Origin: Anabaena azotica FACHB-119
Lineage (GTDB): Bacteria; Cyanobacteriota; Cyanobacteriia; Cyanobacteriales; Nostocaceae
NCBI RefSeq assembly: GCF_014697625.1
Contig: NZ_JACJSG010000002.1
Location: 1 to 64,000 of the forward strand
DNA: 64,000 nucleotides
Direction: 5' to 3'
Made by a program: the position numbers and the translations under genes. Every line of letters begins with the position of its first letter. The first letter of the stretch is position 1. Under the pieces are notes generated by a model. The model made no database searches. It was not told the DNA's origin and saw nothing but the letters and a program-made list of their open reading frames with translations. This document shows positions 1-8,769 of the stretch, in pieces.

Positions 1-258
<258 letters not shown>

Positions 259-280
259 TTCCGAAACATTTAGCTGAATA

Positions 281-312
281 AAAAAGCGCCCTCTTGCGGG
301 GGCGCTTTTTTA
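281..312 (+). terminator. Rho-independent terminator of psbA
   Basis: An 11-bp perfect stem (AAAAAGCGCCC pairing with GGGCGCTTTTT) with an 8-base loop ends in a T run, just downstream of the psbA stop. This is a textbook intrinsic terminator. A second, unrelated palindrome follows at 315-350. Confidence 0.93.
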
Positions 313-314
313 TT

Positions 315-350
315 TAATGTAGAGACGTTGCATGCAACGTCTCTACATTA
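315..350. repeat. 36-bp perfect palindrome, AGAGACGT family
   Basis: This is a perfect inverted repeat whose arms carry GTAGAGACGTTGCA and its complement, with no loop. The same GTAGAGACGT...ACGTCTCTAC core occurs inside the two 106-bp elements at 16941-17046 and 56942-57047, there with TACATGTA at the centre. It is a dispersed palindromic repeat of this genome rather than part of the adjacent psbA terminator. Confidence 0.8.
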
Positions 351-372
351 TTTATTTGGCTTCATAACCTTC

Positions 373-1656
373 TTAACAAATATCATCGGCATTCACCCAT
401 TCATCATAGGATGATTCGTAACCGACGTAATGAATAAAGTATTGATGTCCTTGAATTTTCTCAATTGTGGCAGTGTACCAAGTTTCCTCATCTTCACTCC
501 AACATTTTACCTTTTTACCCACTGCATATCCGTTATCATCGGTTGCAGCATAGTCACCAGTACGAATGTCATCTTCACCAACCCATTCGTTATAGGATGA
601 ACCGTAGCCGATGTAATGGACAAAGAATTGATCATCTTGAACTTTTTCAATTGAAGCTTCATACCAATCTTCCTCTTCTTCATCCCAAACCTCTACTTTC
701 TCACTGACTTTATATTGAGTGATATTATTTTGCAGAGGTTTCGTTGGTTGTGTTTGAATTTCTTGCTTGACTAAAGTATGTGCTTGCAAAATTAATTTAC
801 GGGCTACTGTTTGAATACCTGTATGCTCAAAGTAATTGGTGCTTTGGTCTAGGAATGCAGCTACGAAATCTAAATTATCATCAGCAAGTTGAATAAAATT
901 ACCCAGATGACTAAAAATTGATTGTGGGGTGATACCTGTCTTGCTGACTAAATTATTCATCCAACCTTGGACAGAGTTAAAGCCCTGATTAATAAAGCCA
1001 AGTTTATCGGTGGGGTTATTTCCTGGGAGGGAGTTGTTGATGGCTTGGAAAACAGGATTTTGTGTGATGGCGTTGGAGTCAGCACCACTAATAATTAACT
1101 GAATTTTACTTAGGAAGTCGGGGCCTAATGGCAAAATGCCATCTAGACAGACTAGGGCTACCATTCTAATTAAGGAAGCATCTTGATAGTTGTTAGCCAA
1201 AGAATTGGCAAACTCTTGGGGGTTTGGTTGGGGAATACCGTTGAGTTTGCAAAAAACGATAATTTCGACGGCTATTTTTAATAGTAAATCAATGCTTTGA
1301 GAGAGGTCGGCTTTAGGTGTAATATTGCTTAAAAATGAGAGAAAGCCAATTTTTTCACCTACTTTATTGGCTAAAGCCGCAGTGGCAATTGCTGTGTCGG
1401 CTTTATCGATGGTTTGGTAAAGTTTAATGGCAGTTTGGTAGCCTTGTTGAGGATCGTGATACAAAGAGGTAGCGCGATCGCGGATTCTTTGGATAACGTT
1501 AGCATCGGTTTCTCCGGTAATGGCACGGATCGTATTATCGAAACCTACTAGATTTTGCCATTGACCAGGGGCTACATAATCTAGAGCTTGTAAAACTTTA
1601 ACGGTAATATTATCACTAGGTAATTCATCAACCAACTGAATAATTGACTTATCCAC
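373..1656 (-). CDS. Protein with two C-terminal Tudor-knot/chromo-barrel-like domains
   Basis: The 427-residue protein has two parts. Residues 1 to about 300 form a mainly helical region that I do not recognise. The last 110 residues contain two copies of an SH3-like barrel of about 50 residues, with motifs VEVWDEEEEDWYEASIEKV / VHYIGYGSSYNEWV and VKCWSEDEETWYTATIEKI / IHYVGYESSYDEWV. The pattern of W, Y, HY-GY and a closing DEWV resembles Tudor-knot/chromo-barrel or Agenet modules, which in eukaryotes bind modified histones or nucleic acid. There is no signal peptide or membrane segment, so it is probably cytoplasmic. The start is GTG, preceded by GAGG at normal spacing. The target of the barrels is unknown. 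Confidence 0.8.
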   Translation of the reverse strand: MDKSIIQLVDELPSDNITVKVLQALDYVAPGQWQNLVGFDNTIRAITGETDANVIQRIRDRATSLYHDPQQGYQTAIKLYQTIDKADTAIATAALANKVGEKIGFLSFLSNITPKADLSQSIDLLLKIAVEIIVFCKLNGIPQPNPQEFANSLANNYQDASLIRMVALVCLDGILPLGPDFLSKIQLIISGADSNAITQNPVFQAINNSLPGNNPTDKLGFINQGFNSVQGWMNNLVSKTGITPQSIFSHLGNFIQLADDNLDFVAAFLDQSTNYFEHTGIQTVARKLILQAHTLVKQEIQTQPTKPLQNNITQYKVSEKVEVWDEEEEDWYEASIEKVQDDQFFVHYIGYGSSYNEWVGEDDIRTGDYAATDDNGYAVGKKVKCWSEDEETWYTATIEKIQGHQYFIHYVGYESSYDEWVNADDIC

Positions 1657-1989
1657 AAATTAAACCTCACAATCTTGCAAAATACTGAAACAGTTCAGGG
1701 ACTACTCACACCCACCTGTAAAGCTGCGGCTGAGGTTGATAGCGGAAGTTGTAACTACTTACCGCCTACACATAACCTATGTGAGTAAGTCCCGAACTGA
1801 ACAGTATTTATAGGGTTCCCAAGATTGAGTCAGAAGTAACTGTCATCCTCCTTAGGTATTAGGAGTTACGCAACTGGCATATTTTTTCTGTAGGGTGTGT
1901 GACTGGCGATAATATTTGAACGTAGTCATGAGACTTGTAGCGTCACGCACCAACCTCCAATTGTGACACTTGCGTGAGTCCTGAGTATG
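1657..1989. other. Intergenic spacer with a dispersed repeat
   Basis: No gene is supported in this 333-base spacer between two minus-strand genes. It holds a 42-45 base imperfect inverted repeat (ACTGTTCAGG...ACTCACA around 1690 against TGTGAGTAAGTCCCGAACTGAACAGT around 1780-1805). Further on is the repeat copy at 1878-1984. Together these look like layered small mobile or palindromic elements. Confidence 0.6.
1878..1984. repeat. Dispersed ~107-bp repeat, copy A
   Basis: This stretch matches 47374-47479 almost base for base, in the same orientation, with only a few differences. Shared landmarks are CTGTAGGGTGTGTGACTGGC, GACTTGTAGCGTCACGCACC and CACTTGCGTRAGTCCTGA. It has no coding capacity. 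GGTGTGTGAC and GTCACGCACC can pair to form a hairpin. It is part of a repeat family of this genome. Confidence 0.85.
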
Positions 1990-3171
1990 TTAACTCTGAG
2001 ATAAACGCCGCAACTCTTCCCCCGCCAACAGTTGATGCGCCTTGGCTAAAAATTGGGGGATTTTCTCGGCGTGGGGACTGTAGCTTAAGCACTGTGTTAA
2101 ATCTAATTCGTGGAGTTTGTCGGCTTTGTTACCGGGGAACCAGTGATTAGCATTCCCTAGCAAGTTGTACCGCATCTTGGCGTAGTCTACTAAATCGTAA
2201 GCAGTAGCTAGATTTAGCAACCATAAAATCACACGGATATTTACTTGTCCAGGGGTTTCTTCTAATTTAGGTAAATTGGTTTGCCAAGTTTTTACCCAAT
2301 CTTCGCCCAAGGTGGCGATCGCAGCTTCTTCCAACCTACCTAAAATTGGTGGTAAAATCTCGGATGCTCGGTCTATCAAGTCTAATGTTTTCAAGTGTTC
2401 ATCAAAATCTTGGGGTTTGGCTGCGCCTACACTCAAGGTGTGTACTTGGGAATGACTCAAGCAAAACAAATCATTAAACACCATCGGACTTAAAGGTTTG
2501 CATAAATCTACTAATTTTTTAGGTGGACTATAAAGCTTACCTCCCTTATCTGTAGGGCTGATAATAAACACACCCATATCATGACGAGTAGCCGCTTCAA
2601 TGGCTGACCAATTCCATTGATTAATGTAGTACCAGTGCAGGTTTACATAATCAAACTCGTTGGTATTAATTGTCTGCACAATTACATCCGTAGGCCCATG
2701 AGTAGAAAAGCCAACAAATCGGACTTTACCCTCTGCCTGCAACTGTCGCGCTACATCTAAACAACCGCCTGGACGGATACTATATTCTAATAACTCGGCA
2801 TTATTAATACCATGTAGTCCTAGTAGGTCTACATATTCCAATTGAAGATAACTTAATGATTGATCAAATGTTTTACGGAACTCTTTCGCATCCGCCACAG
2901 GCGAAACTTTAGTTTGGACAATCAACTTTTCGCGGGGAAACTTAGGCAGTATTTTCCCCAACTGCATTTCCGAACTACCATAACCACGAGCAGTTTCAAT
3001 ATGATTAATACCAACCTCAATAGCTCGATTAATAGTAGCTTCTAGATTTGCCTGATTATCAGCAGGAATATCCGCATCACTCACATCTTGCCATTTATAT
3101 TGATATCTCATACCGCCGCAGGAGAACACCGGTATCTGTAATTCTGTGCGTCCAAATCTTCTGTATAACAT
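1990..3171 (-). CDS. Aldo/keto reductase family oxidoreductase
   Basis: The 393-residue protein starts MLYRRFGRTELQIPVFSCGG, the usual N-terminus of aldo/keto reductases. It continues with GINHIETARGYGSSEMQLGK (active-site Tyr region) and KTKVSP, and has a TIM-barrel-like strand pattern including YVDLLGLHG and VRFVGFSTHG. It is probably a cytoplasmic NADPH-dependent reductase of small carbonyl compounds. About 100 C-terminal residues extend past the barrel, as in the COG1453 subgroup. The Cys-rich 4Fe-4S ending seen in many COG1453 members is absent here. The usual Asp of the D-T-A motif is read as Glu (ETARGYG). The ATG start is clear. The substrate cannot be predicted. Confidence 0.9.
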   Translation of the reverse strand: MLYRRFGRTELQIPVFSCGGMRYQYKWQDVSDADIPADNQANLEATINRAIEVGINHIETARGYGSSEMQLGKILPKFPREKLIVQTKVSPVADAKEFRKTFDQSLSYLQLEYVDLLGLHGINNAELLEYSIRPGGCLDVARQLQAEGKVRFVGFSTHGPTDVIVQTINTNEFDYVNLHWYYINQWNWSAIEAATRHDMGVFIISPTDKGGKLYSPPKKLVDLCKPLSPMVFNDLFCLSHSQVHTLSVGAAKPQDFDEHLKTLDLIDRASEILPPILGRLEEAAIATLGEDWVKTWQTNLPKLEETPGQVNIRVILWLLNLATAYDLVDYAKMRYNLLGNANHWFPGNKADKLHELDLTQCLSYSPHAEKIPQFLAKAHQLLAGEELRRLSQS

Positions 3172-3173
3172 TA

Positions 3174-3201
3174 GTAATTCGTAGTTCGTAGTTCGTAATT
3201 A
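3174..3201. repeat. Short tandem repeat (TTCGTAG/TTCGTAA)
   Basis: Four imperfect 7-8 base units of the type GTAATTCGTAGTTCGTAG lie immediately upstream of the aldo/keto reductase start. This is the short tandemly repeated repetitive (STRR) type well known in heterocystous cyanobacteria. A related array occurs at 9541-9611. Confidence 0.75.
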
Positions 3202-3328
3202 ATACAGTCATATTTTATCTAACCTGAGTTCGGATAACAAAAGGGAGAGGTAAGTAACTCAACCTAATTAAACAGTCTGAGCATTTCCTTAGCGTTCTTA
3301 CTCCTTTAAGTCATGATAGAAAAAACTG

Positions 3329-4726
3329 TTAAGATTTATCTTTTGTAAACCATTGATAAATTTTAATACTGATGCCATAGCCAATTAAAAGGCTTACGGT
3401 AATAGTCAGGAATGCGCCTAACCATAGGCTAACTAATGAAGGTTGATTTTTTCCTTTATCTAGGTATATAGATAATGTATTTGTTACGGGTTGAGAAACT
3501 ATCTGACCAACGGCAATGGCTGTACCTAAACCTGTAAAAACTTGCCCTAGTTTATCTTGTTTATCCCGAATTGTATCTTCGTTAATACTTACTTGGGTTT
3601 GGACACTAAGCATTAGTTTCTCATAAAGTCCAATCCCAGGAGTAAGAAAACCAATTTCAGATTTAATTTGTTTAATATTTTGGTCAATTTTAAAATTGAA
3701 ATCACTAAAAAATTTAGGAACTTTTTGTCCAATTTTCTGCTCAATTTCTTCAAGACATATCCTATAATTACTTTGATGAATTTCCAGTAATCTAGCTTGG
3801 TCTTCAAGAAAAGAAAGACGTTTATAGTAATCTAGAGATTGTTGAGGAAGCTGGGAAAGAGAAAGTTTATCCCATTTTTTTTGAGCATAATCCTCTGTTA
3901 GAGATTCAATAACTCTGTATTGTTGATGAAGGATATTTTTTAATATCAAGCTTTGAGAGTAGAAATAAATAATCTTATGATAGCTCAGTAATAAATTTTG
4001 CAATATGTTGTAAATTTTATCAGCTTCTTTTTCTACCTGCTCATTTTGATAAAGCAAAACACAGGTTAATTTTTCTGATTCAACTGCATATTGATCAATT
4101 GTCTTAACTGATACCTTTTGAGGATAAATATAAAAAGGAGAACTTAGAAATTTATCAATAATTAATTCGTCTGGAGAAATGTTTTTATTGTAAAAATTAC
4201 TTAAACATTCTGCGGCGATCGCATCTGTTGATTGAGATTGATTTCTGAAAATGCCAGCAAAAATTACTGTTTGTCCAATTTCCACATCAAGTTCGCTAAT
4301 ATGATCGCACAGATTATCAAAGAAATCAATGGATTGCTCTCCCTGTGCTGAAGGAACATATCTAATTAAACGGAGAATGTAGGTATCATTAAAGCGACGA
4401 GCTGCAAGACGACTATGAATAATACCAGTTTCAAAGTACAGTCGGTCATTGTTTAGCTTGCGGCATTCGGAAGGAACAGAGGAAAAGTCCAGAATAGTTC
4501 CATCATGTTCTTTCTCAGTAGGAATTAATTTAACTATATCAGAGCCTTTTTTACCTGTGCTGCTTCTCAAGTGAGAAGTTATTTTATTTAAATTATCCTG
4601 AAATTTGTTGCGTCGGTCTTGTGTTATGTTTGCAGGCTCATTAATGCCATGACGCAGCCTATAATAATATAGATGCAGCGTCGGAGATTCGACTTTAACT
4701 ATCGGGTTATTTTGAATTTGAGCCAT
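3329..4726 (-). CDS. Protein with C-terminal membrane anchor, third gene of the CHAT operon
   Basis: The predicted protein is 465 residues when started at the ATG at 4726 (MAQIQNNPIV), which has AGGAAATAAAG just upstream. A longer reading from 4759 would overlap the previous gene by 53 nt; the chosen start overlaps it by 20 nt. The N-terminal 200 residues (TLHLYYYRLRHGI, FETGIIHSRLAARRF) form a soluble domain I cannot name. A long charged helical region follows. The C-terminus has two hydrophobic stretches, GLGTAIAVGQIVS and LVSLWLGAFLTITVSLLIGY, and a short basic tail. The helical stalk plus paired hydrophobic segments suggests a membrane-acting effector or sensor. Order and overlap tie it to the CHAT protease. 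The CATRA (caspase/TPR-associated) proteins of actinobacteria have a comparable layout, but homology was not tested. Confidence 0.72.
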   Translation of the reverse strand: MAQIQNNPIVKVESPTLHLYYYRLRHGINEPANITQDRRNKFQDNLNKITSHLRSSTGKKGSDIVKLIPTEKEHDGTILDFSSVPSECRKLNNDRLYFETGIIHSRLAARRFNDTYILRLIRYVPSAQGEQSIDFFDNLCDHISELDVEIGQTVIFAGIFRNQSQSTDAIAAECLSNFYNKNISPDELIIDKFLSSPFYIYPQKVSVKTIDQYAVESEKLTCVLLYQNEQVEKEADKIYNILQNLLLSYHKIIYFYSQSLILKNILHQQYRVIESLTEDYAQKKWDKLSLSQLPQQSLDYYKRLSFLEDQARLLEIHQSNYRICLEEIEQKIGQKVPKFFSDFNFKIDQNIKQIKSEIGFLTPGIGLYEKLMLSVQTQVSINEDTIRDKQDKLGQVFTGLGTAIAVGQIVSQPVTNTLSIYLDKGKNQPSLVSLWLGAFLTITVSLLIGYGISIKIYQWFTKDKS

Positions 4727-5165
4727 CTTTATTTCCTTGATTATCCTGACTTTGATCATCCTGATTTTTTACTTCCTGCGCCCAACGTTCTAGATATGAA
4801 CAAATATCTCGACCTTCGTTACTGATAAGGTTCTGAGTTTCTGGTTCATCATCTGCTTCTTCGCCAGGATCAAGGGATTTTTTAACAATTTTATTAATGC
4901 CATCTTTGTTCAGTCTGTAGTATATTTCACGCCACCAATCTCGTAAATTTTTATTTTCAGGTGATAGACAAAATACTGAAATATGATTTGCCATTACATT
5001 CGGGTTTTGGAAATCTTGAGAGGGGAGATTATTTAAATAGTTGGCAATAGAAACACGAGCTTCGCTACCTAACTTTTGCTCTATTTCAGAAGCGGGTAAA
5101 GCTACGATTTCCTTAAAAGCTTTACACATTAGGGTATCTGCATCTGTGAAATTATTGTTATTCAT
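4707..5165 (-). CDS. Small acidic protein, second gene of the CHAT operon
   Basis: The 152-residue protein is soluble and mainly helical. It ends in a low-complexity polar tail rich in Q, D, N and G. A middle segment reads DPGEEADDEPETQ. I do not recognise the family. The ATG start has AGGA upstream, and only 3 bases separate it from the CHAT gene stop; its own end overlaps the next gene. This coupling implies coordinated expression, so an adaptor or inhibitor linking the protease and the membrane protein is the simplest guess. The small CATRA-associated proteins (CATASP) described in caspase-based conflict systems would be the first families to compare. Confidence 0.7.
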   Translation of the reverse strand: MNNNNFTDADTLMCKAFKEIVALPASEIEQKLGSEARVSIANYLNNLPSQDFQNPNVMANHISVFCLSPENKNLRDWWREIYYRLNKDGINKIVKKSLDPGEEADDEPETQNLISNEGRDICSYLERWAQEVKNQDDQSQDNQGNKDGSNSK

Positions 5166-5168
5166 GTT

Positions 5169-8100
5169 TTAACATCCTGTTAAGATAAATGCTGCCCAAT
5201 AATAAGGATTTTCAAAAGGAATATGCTGTAAATTGTCAAGTGACCATTCTAAAAGAATCTGCTCCTTTGGTTCTAGTGTACTCAAGTTCCAGCTATTTGC
5301 TCGTTCCCTGAGTTTTTCAGCAGTACAACTCCGCAGCCAATTTTGGGCATTCTGCAAGGCAACTGCTTTATTATTTATCGTTTCTAACTGCCTGTAAAAC
5401 TCATCCAAGAGAAAAGCTGTAGCAATAGAGTTTACTTTCCACAGACTGCCAATTACAGCCTTTGCACCAGCTAACAAAAAGCCTGTAGGCAAACCTAAAT
5501 ATTCTTCAGTCGGTGCAAAGGCATCTACAAGCCCTGTACAACAAGCTGAGAGAGTGACTAAATCTGCATGAGGCATTTGTAAATCAGTAAAGATAGTATT
5601 TAGACTGAGATTGTCTTTGTCATCTTCTCCAAGCATGAGGTAGGAATCGAGAGGATTCTTAAAATTATACTCAGCATGACCGGAAAAATGGAAACAGTGG
5701 TTACTTCCTGCTAAATGTAAAATTTGTGCTTTTGATGCTTGTTTTCCTACTAAAATTTGCTGTTGTACAAATTGTTGACGCTGACTGATACCAGCTACTT
5801 CTGCTTTAACAAAAATTAAATCTTTATCCTGTGTGGGATTTTCTATACTAATCAATGATTCCCGTACCCGTTGACGATTATGGCAAATTTTCCACACTTG
5901 AGTATTTGGGAAATAGCTGACTGAAAAGCGGTCGATAATGCGCTGGCTGTCATTTATCCACAGAGCATGAATAGGAAATAAGTGTAAATATTGATGCGGA
6001 ATAATAATCAGATGTTTAATATGTGAGGGAATATATCTGATTACATCTTGAATCTTAAGAATATCAGAAATAGCGTTAATAATAAAGCTGATTTGTGTAG
6101 TTTTTGTATTAAAGTCTGTTTTATTTCCTTTTTTGTTTTCAGTAATATCGGATACCCAATCTTGCGCTAATGTTTCCAGTCCTAATTGATTTAGAGGTAA
6201 TCTTAGAGATTCGGGAATAATTGGGGATTCTTCTCCAGGCAGAAGCAAGATTATTAGTAATTGTTTATCACTAAAAAAGAACTCTACGATAGCACTATCT
6301 GTAGGCAATAAATCTTTAACTTCTGTGTAGGTTATGGGGCAAATCTTGGTCTTGGCAATAAACTCTGGTTCGTTAATAGCGACTTGAGCGTACAACTTTT
6401 CTAATGCCTGTTTAGATTCAACCCACCTTTCACTTAGTCCATCTAGTTTATTTTTATCTAAATTTAGATTAATACCGTTGGTGTATTCTTGCAATTTCAG
6501 GCGTTCGGTGTGCTTTGCCTGGTTTATTTGTTGAGCTAGTTCTGATGGGATTGTTTTTGGTAAAGCCATATCCTGTAGGGATATTCGCTCTACTAAATAG
6601 CGATTTCTAAAAAGTTCTGTATAATAAAATGCTGTCTGAAAATCTCTATTGCTAATAGCAAAAGAAACAATACGTTTATATAACTCTAAATAGGAGTTCA
6701 TTAATGAACGCCTTGTAAGAATATCATGACCTTCTTGCAGCTTATCTAAACAAGCAATTATCCGGTCATAGCAGAATCGAGTTTTTTGATAATTATTAAC
6801 TGAAAAATATTCATCTACTGTTCCTTTAACTCGTACAGATTGGAGAAATAACATTAAATCATCTTGGCTTTGAGTGTTTTTATTAGGAACAGAATCAATT
6901 TCATTCAAAATATCCTCTACTAAGTAGCGAGTATATTCTGACTGAGTAGTATGACGAAGTGTTTTTAATTCTTTAATCACGTTCAGATTGCCGAAACTAA
7001 TTTTCTTAAAAATTCCGGCGGTGTGCTTGCGAATAGAAATAGAATTGCTTGTGCTGAGGAGTTGTAGTAATGCGTTAATGGCTTGTTGATTGCCAGAACC
7101 GATTTTCCCCAAGCTCTCAGCCGCTTTAATGATTGTGTATCCATCTTGACTTGTACTGAGGAGTTGTACAAATGCGTTAATCGCCCGTTGATTGCCAGGG
7201 TCAATTGTCCCCAAGCTCTCAGCCGCTTGATATATTTTGTCTTCATTTTTACTTATGCTGAGGAGTTTTACTAATGCGTTAATGGCTTGTTGATTGCCAG
7301 AACCGATTTTCCCCAAGCTCTCAGCCGCTTTACTTATTGTGTATTCAACTTGACTTGTGCTAAGGAGTTGTACTAATGCGTCAATAGCTTGTTGATTGCC
7401 AGGGTTAATTGTCCCCAAGCTCTCAGCCACTTGACGTACTGTGTATTCAACTTGACTTGTGCCGAGGAGTTGTACTAATGCGTTAATGGCTTGTTGATTG
7501 CCAGAACCGATGTTCCCTAAGCTCTCAGCCGCTTGACGTATTGTGTTTTCATTTTTACTTGTGCTGAAGAGTTGTACTAATGCGTTAATGGCTTGTTGAT
7601 TGCCAGAACCGATGTTCCCTAAGCTCTCAGCCGCTTGACGTATTGTGTTTTCATTTTTACTTGTGCTGAAGAGTTTTACTATTGTGTTAATGGCTTGTTG
7701 ATTGCCAGGGTCAATTGTCCCCAAGCTCTCAGCCGCTTGACTTACTGTGTTTTCATCTTTACTTGTGCTGAGGAGTTTTACTAATGCGTTAATGGCTTGT
7801 TGATTGCCAGAACCGATGTTCCCTAAGCTCTCAGCCGCTTGACGTAGTGTGTTTTCATTTTTACTTGTGCTGAAGAGTTTTACTAATGCGTTAATGGCTT
7901 GTTGATTGCCAGAACCGATGTTCCCTAAGCTCTCAGCCGCTTGACGTAGTGTGTTTTCATTTTTACTTGTGCTGAGGAGTTGTATTAATGCGTTAATGGC
8001 TTGTTGATTGCCAGGGTTAATTGTACCCAAGCTCTCAGCCGCTTGACTTATTTTGTATTCATCTTTACTTGTGTTGAAGAGTTGTACTATTGCGTCAATG

Positions 8101-8546
8101 GCTTGTTGGTTGCCAGAACCAATTTTCCCCAAGCTCTTAGCCGCTTGACGTATTGTGTATTCATCTTTACTTATGCTGAGGAGTTGTACTAATGCGTTAA
8201 TGGCTTGTTGATTGCCAGAACCGATGTTACCCAAGCTCGCAGCCGCTTGACGTATTGTGTATTCATCTTCACTTATGCTGAGGAGTTGTACTAATGCGTT
8301 AATGGCTTGTTGATTGCCAGAACCGATGTTACCCAAGCTCGCAGCCGCATTAAATATTGTGTATTTATCTTTACTAATAGTAAGTATCTGTACTAATGCG
8401 TTAATGGCTTGTTGATTGCCAGAACCGATGTTCCCCAAGCTCTCAGCCACTTGACGTATTGTGTCTTCATCTGTACTTGTGCTGAGGAGTTGCACTAATC
8501 TATTGATTTCGGGATTAATTAATTCATCATTGGGTTGAAAAGTCAT
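5169..8546 (-). CDS. HEAT-repeat protein with C-terminal CHAT (caspase-like) protease domain
   Basis: The 1125-residue protein has two halves. Residues about 14-555 consist of sixteen 34-residue HEAT-like units with consensus AINALVQLLSTSKNENTIRQ followed by AAESLGNIGSGNQQ; units 2-14 are close to identical. After a linker (about 560-820) comes a CHAT domain, a clan CD cysteine peptidase related to caspases and separase. It includes IIPHQYLHLFPIHALWI, the catalytic His in HFSGHAEYN (about residue 956) and the catalytic Cys in LSACCTG (about residue 1000), then GLPTGFLLAGAKAVIGSLW. The protein is predicted soluble. It heads an operon with two downstream genes. The repeats probably sense a ligand or scaffold partners and the protease activates a target. 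ATG at 8546 is preferred over GTG at 8552; neither has a clear ribosome-binding site. Confidence 0.92.
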   Translation of the reverse strand: MTFQPNDELINPEINRLVQLLSTSTDEDTIRQVAESLGNIGSGNQQAINALVQILTISKDKYTIFNAAASLGNIGSGNQQAINALVQLLSISEDEYTIRQAAASLGNIGSGNQQAINALVQLLSISKDEYTIRQAAKSLGKIGSGNQQAIDAIVQLFNTSKDEYKISQAAESLGTINPGNQQAINALIQLLSTSKNENTLRQAAESLGNIGSGNQQAINALVKLFSTSKNENTLRQAAESLGNIGSGNQQAINALVKLLSTSKDENTVSQAAESLGTIDPGNQQAINTIVKLFSTSKNENTIRQAAESLGNIGSGNQQAINALVQLFSTSKNENTIRQAAESLGNIGSGNQQAINALVQLLGTSQVEYTVRQVAESLGTINPGNQQAIDALVQLLSTSQVEYTISKAAESLGKIGSGNQQAINALVKLLSISKNEDKIYQAAESLGTIDPGNQRAINAFVQLLSTSQDGYTIIKAAESLGKIGSGNQQAINALLQLLSTSNSISIRKHTAGIFKKISFGNLNVIKELKTLRHTTQSEYTRYLVEDILNEIDSVPNKNTQSQDDLMLFLQSVRVKGTVDEYFSVNNYQKTRFCYDRIIACLDKLQEGHDILTRRSLMNSYLELYKRIVSFAISNRDFQTAFYYTELFRNRYLVERISLQDMALPKTIPSELAQQINQAKHTERLKLQEYTNGINLNLDKNKLDGLSERWVESKQALEKLYAQVAINEPEFIAKTKICPITYTEVKDLLPTDSAIVEFFFSDKQLLIILLLPGEESPIIPESLRLPLNQLGLETLAQDWVSDITENKKGNKTDFNTKTTQISFIINAISDILKIQDVIRYIPSHIKHLIIIPHQYLHLFPIHALWINDSQRIIDRFSVSYFPNTQVWKICHNRQRVRESLISIENPTQDKDLIFVKAEVAGISQRQQFVQQQILVGKQASKAQILHLAGSNHCFHFSGHAEYNFKNPLDSYLMLGEDDKDNLSLNTIFTDLQMPHADLVTLSACCTGLVDAFAPTEEYLGLPTGFLLAGAKAVIGSLWKVNSIATAFLLDEFYRQLETINNKAVALQNAQNWLRSCTAEKLRERANSWNLSTLEPKEQILLEWSLDNLQHIPFENPYYWAAFILTGC
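6990..8505. repeat. 102-bp tandem repeat array inside the CHAT gene
   Basis: The HEAT region is a DNA-level tandem array with a 102-base period. Units share GCGTTAATGGCTTGTTGATT and GCTCTCAGCCGCTTGACG, read on the plus strand, with few changes. The lower-identity units are at both ends of the array. Such uniformity implies recent unit duplication or gene conversion, so copy number probably varies between strains. The periodicity also keeps other frames open over short stretches; those reading frames are not genes. Confidence 0.9.
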
Positions 8547-8769
8547 AAACACAAAATTATTATTACAACTAAATTAGCTTAAAATTATTAAAGATAACTA
8601 TACTTATCTAGTTTGCCTATTATTACATTTTTTATACTGCTTATTCCTCTTTGCTTTCTTACTTATAAGTATTGTGACTGGTGTTAAGCCAATTCAGTAA
8701 AAAATTAATTAAGCGTGATATTAACCAAATTGAGCTACTTAAATTATTTTTGGGGAAATTGACTGAATT

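Noticed and set aside
465..707. Plus-strand open frame of 80 codons
   Set aside because: It is antisense to the two Tudor-knot-like repeats and exists because of their periodic sequence; no motif or ribosome-binding site.
6983..8192. Several open frames of 60-90 codons on both strands within the HEAT array
   Set aside because: They are by-products of the 102-base period, which keeps alternative frames open.
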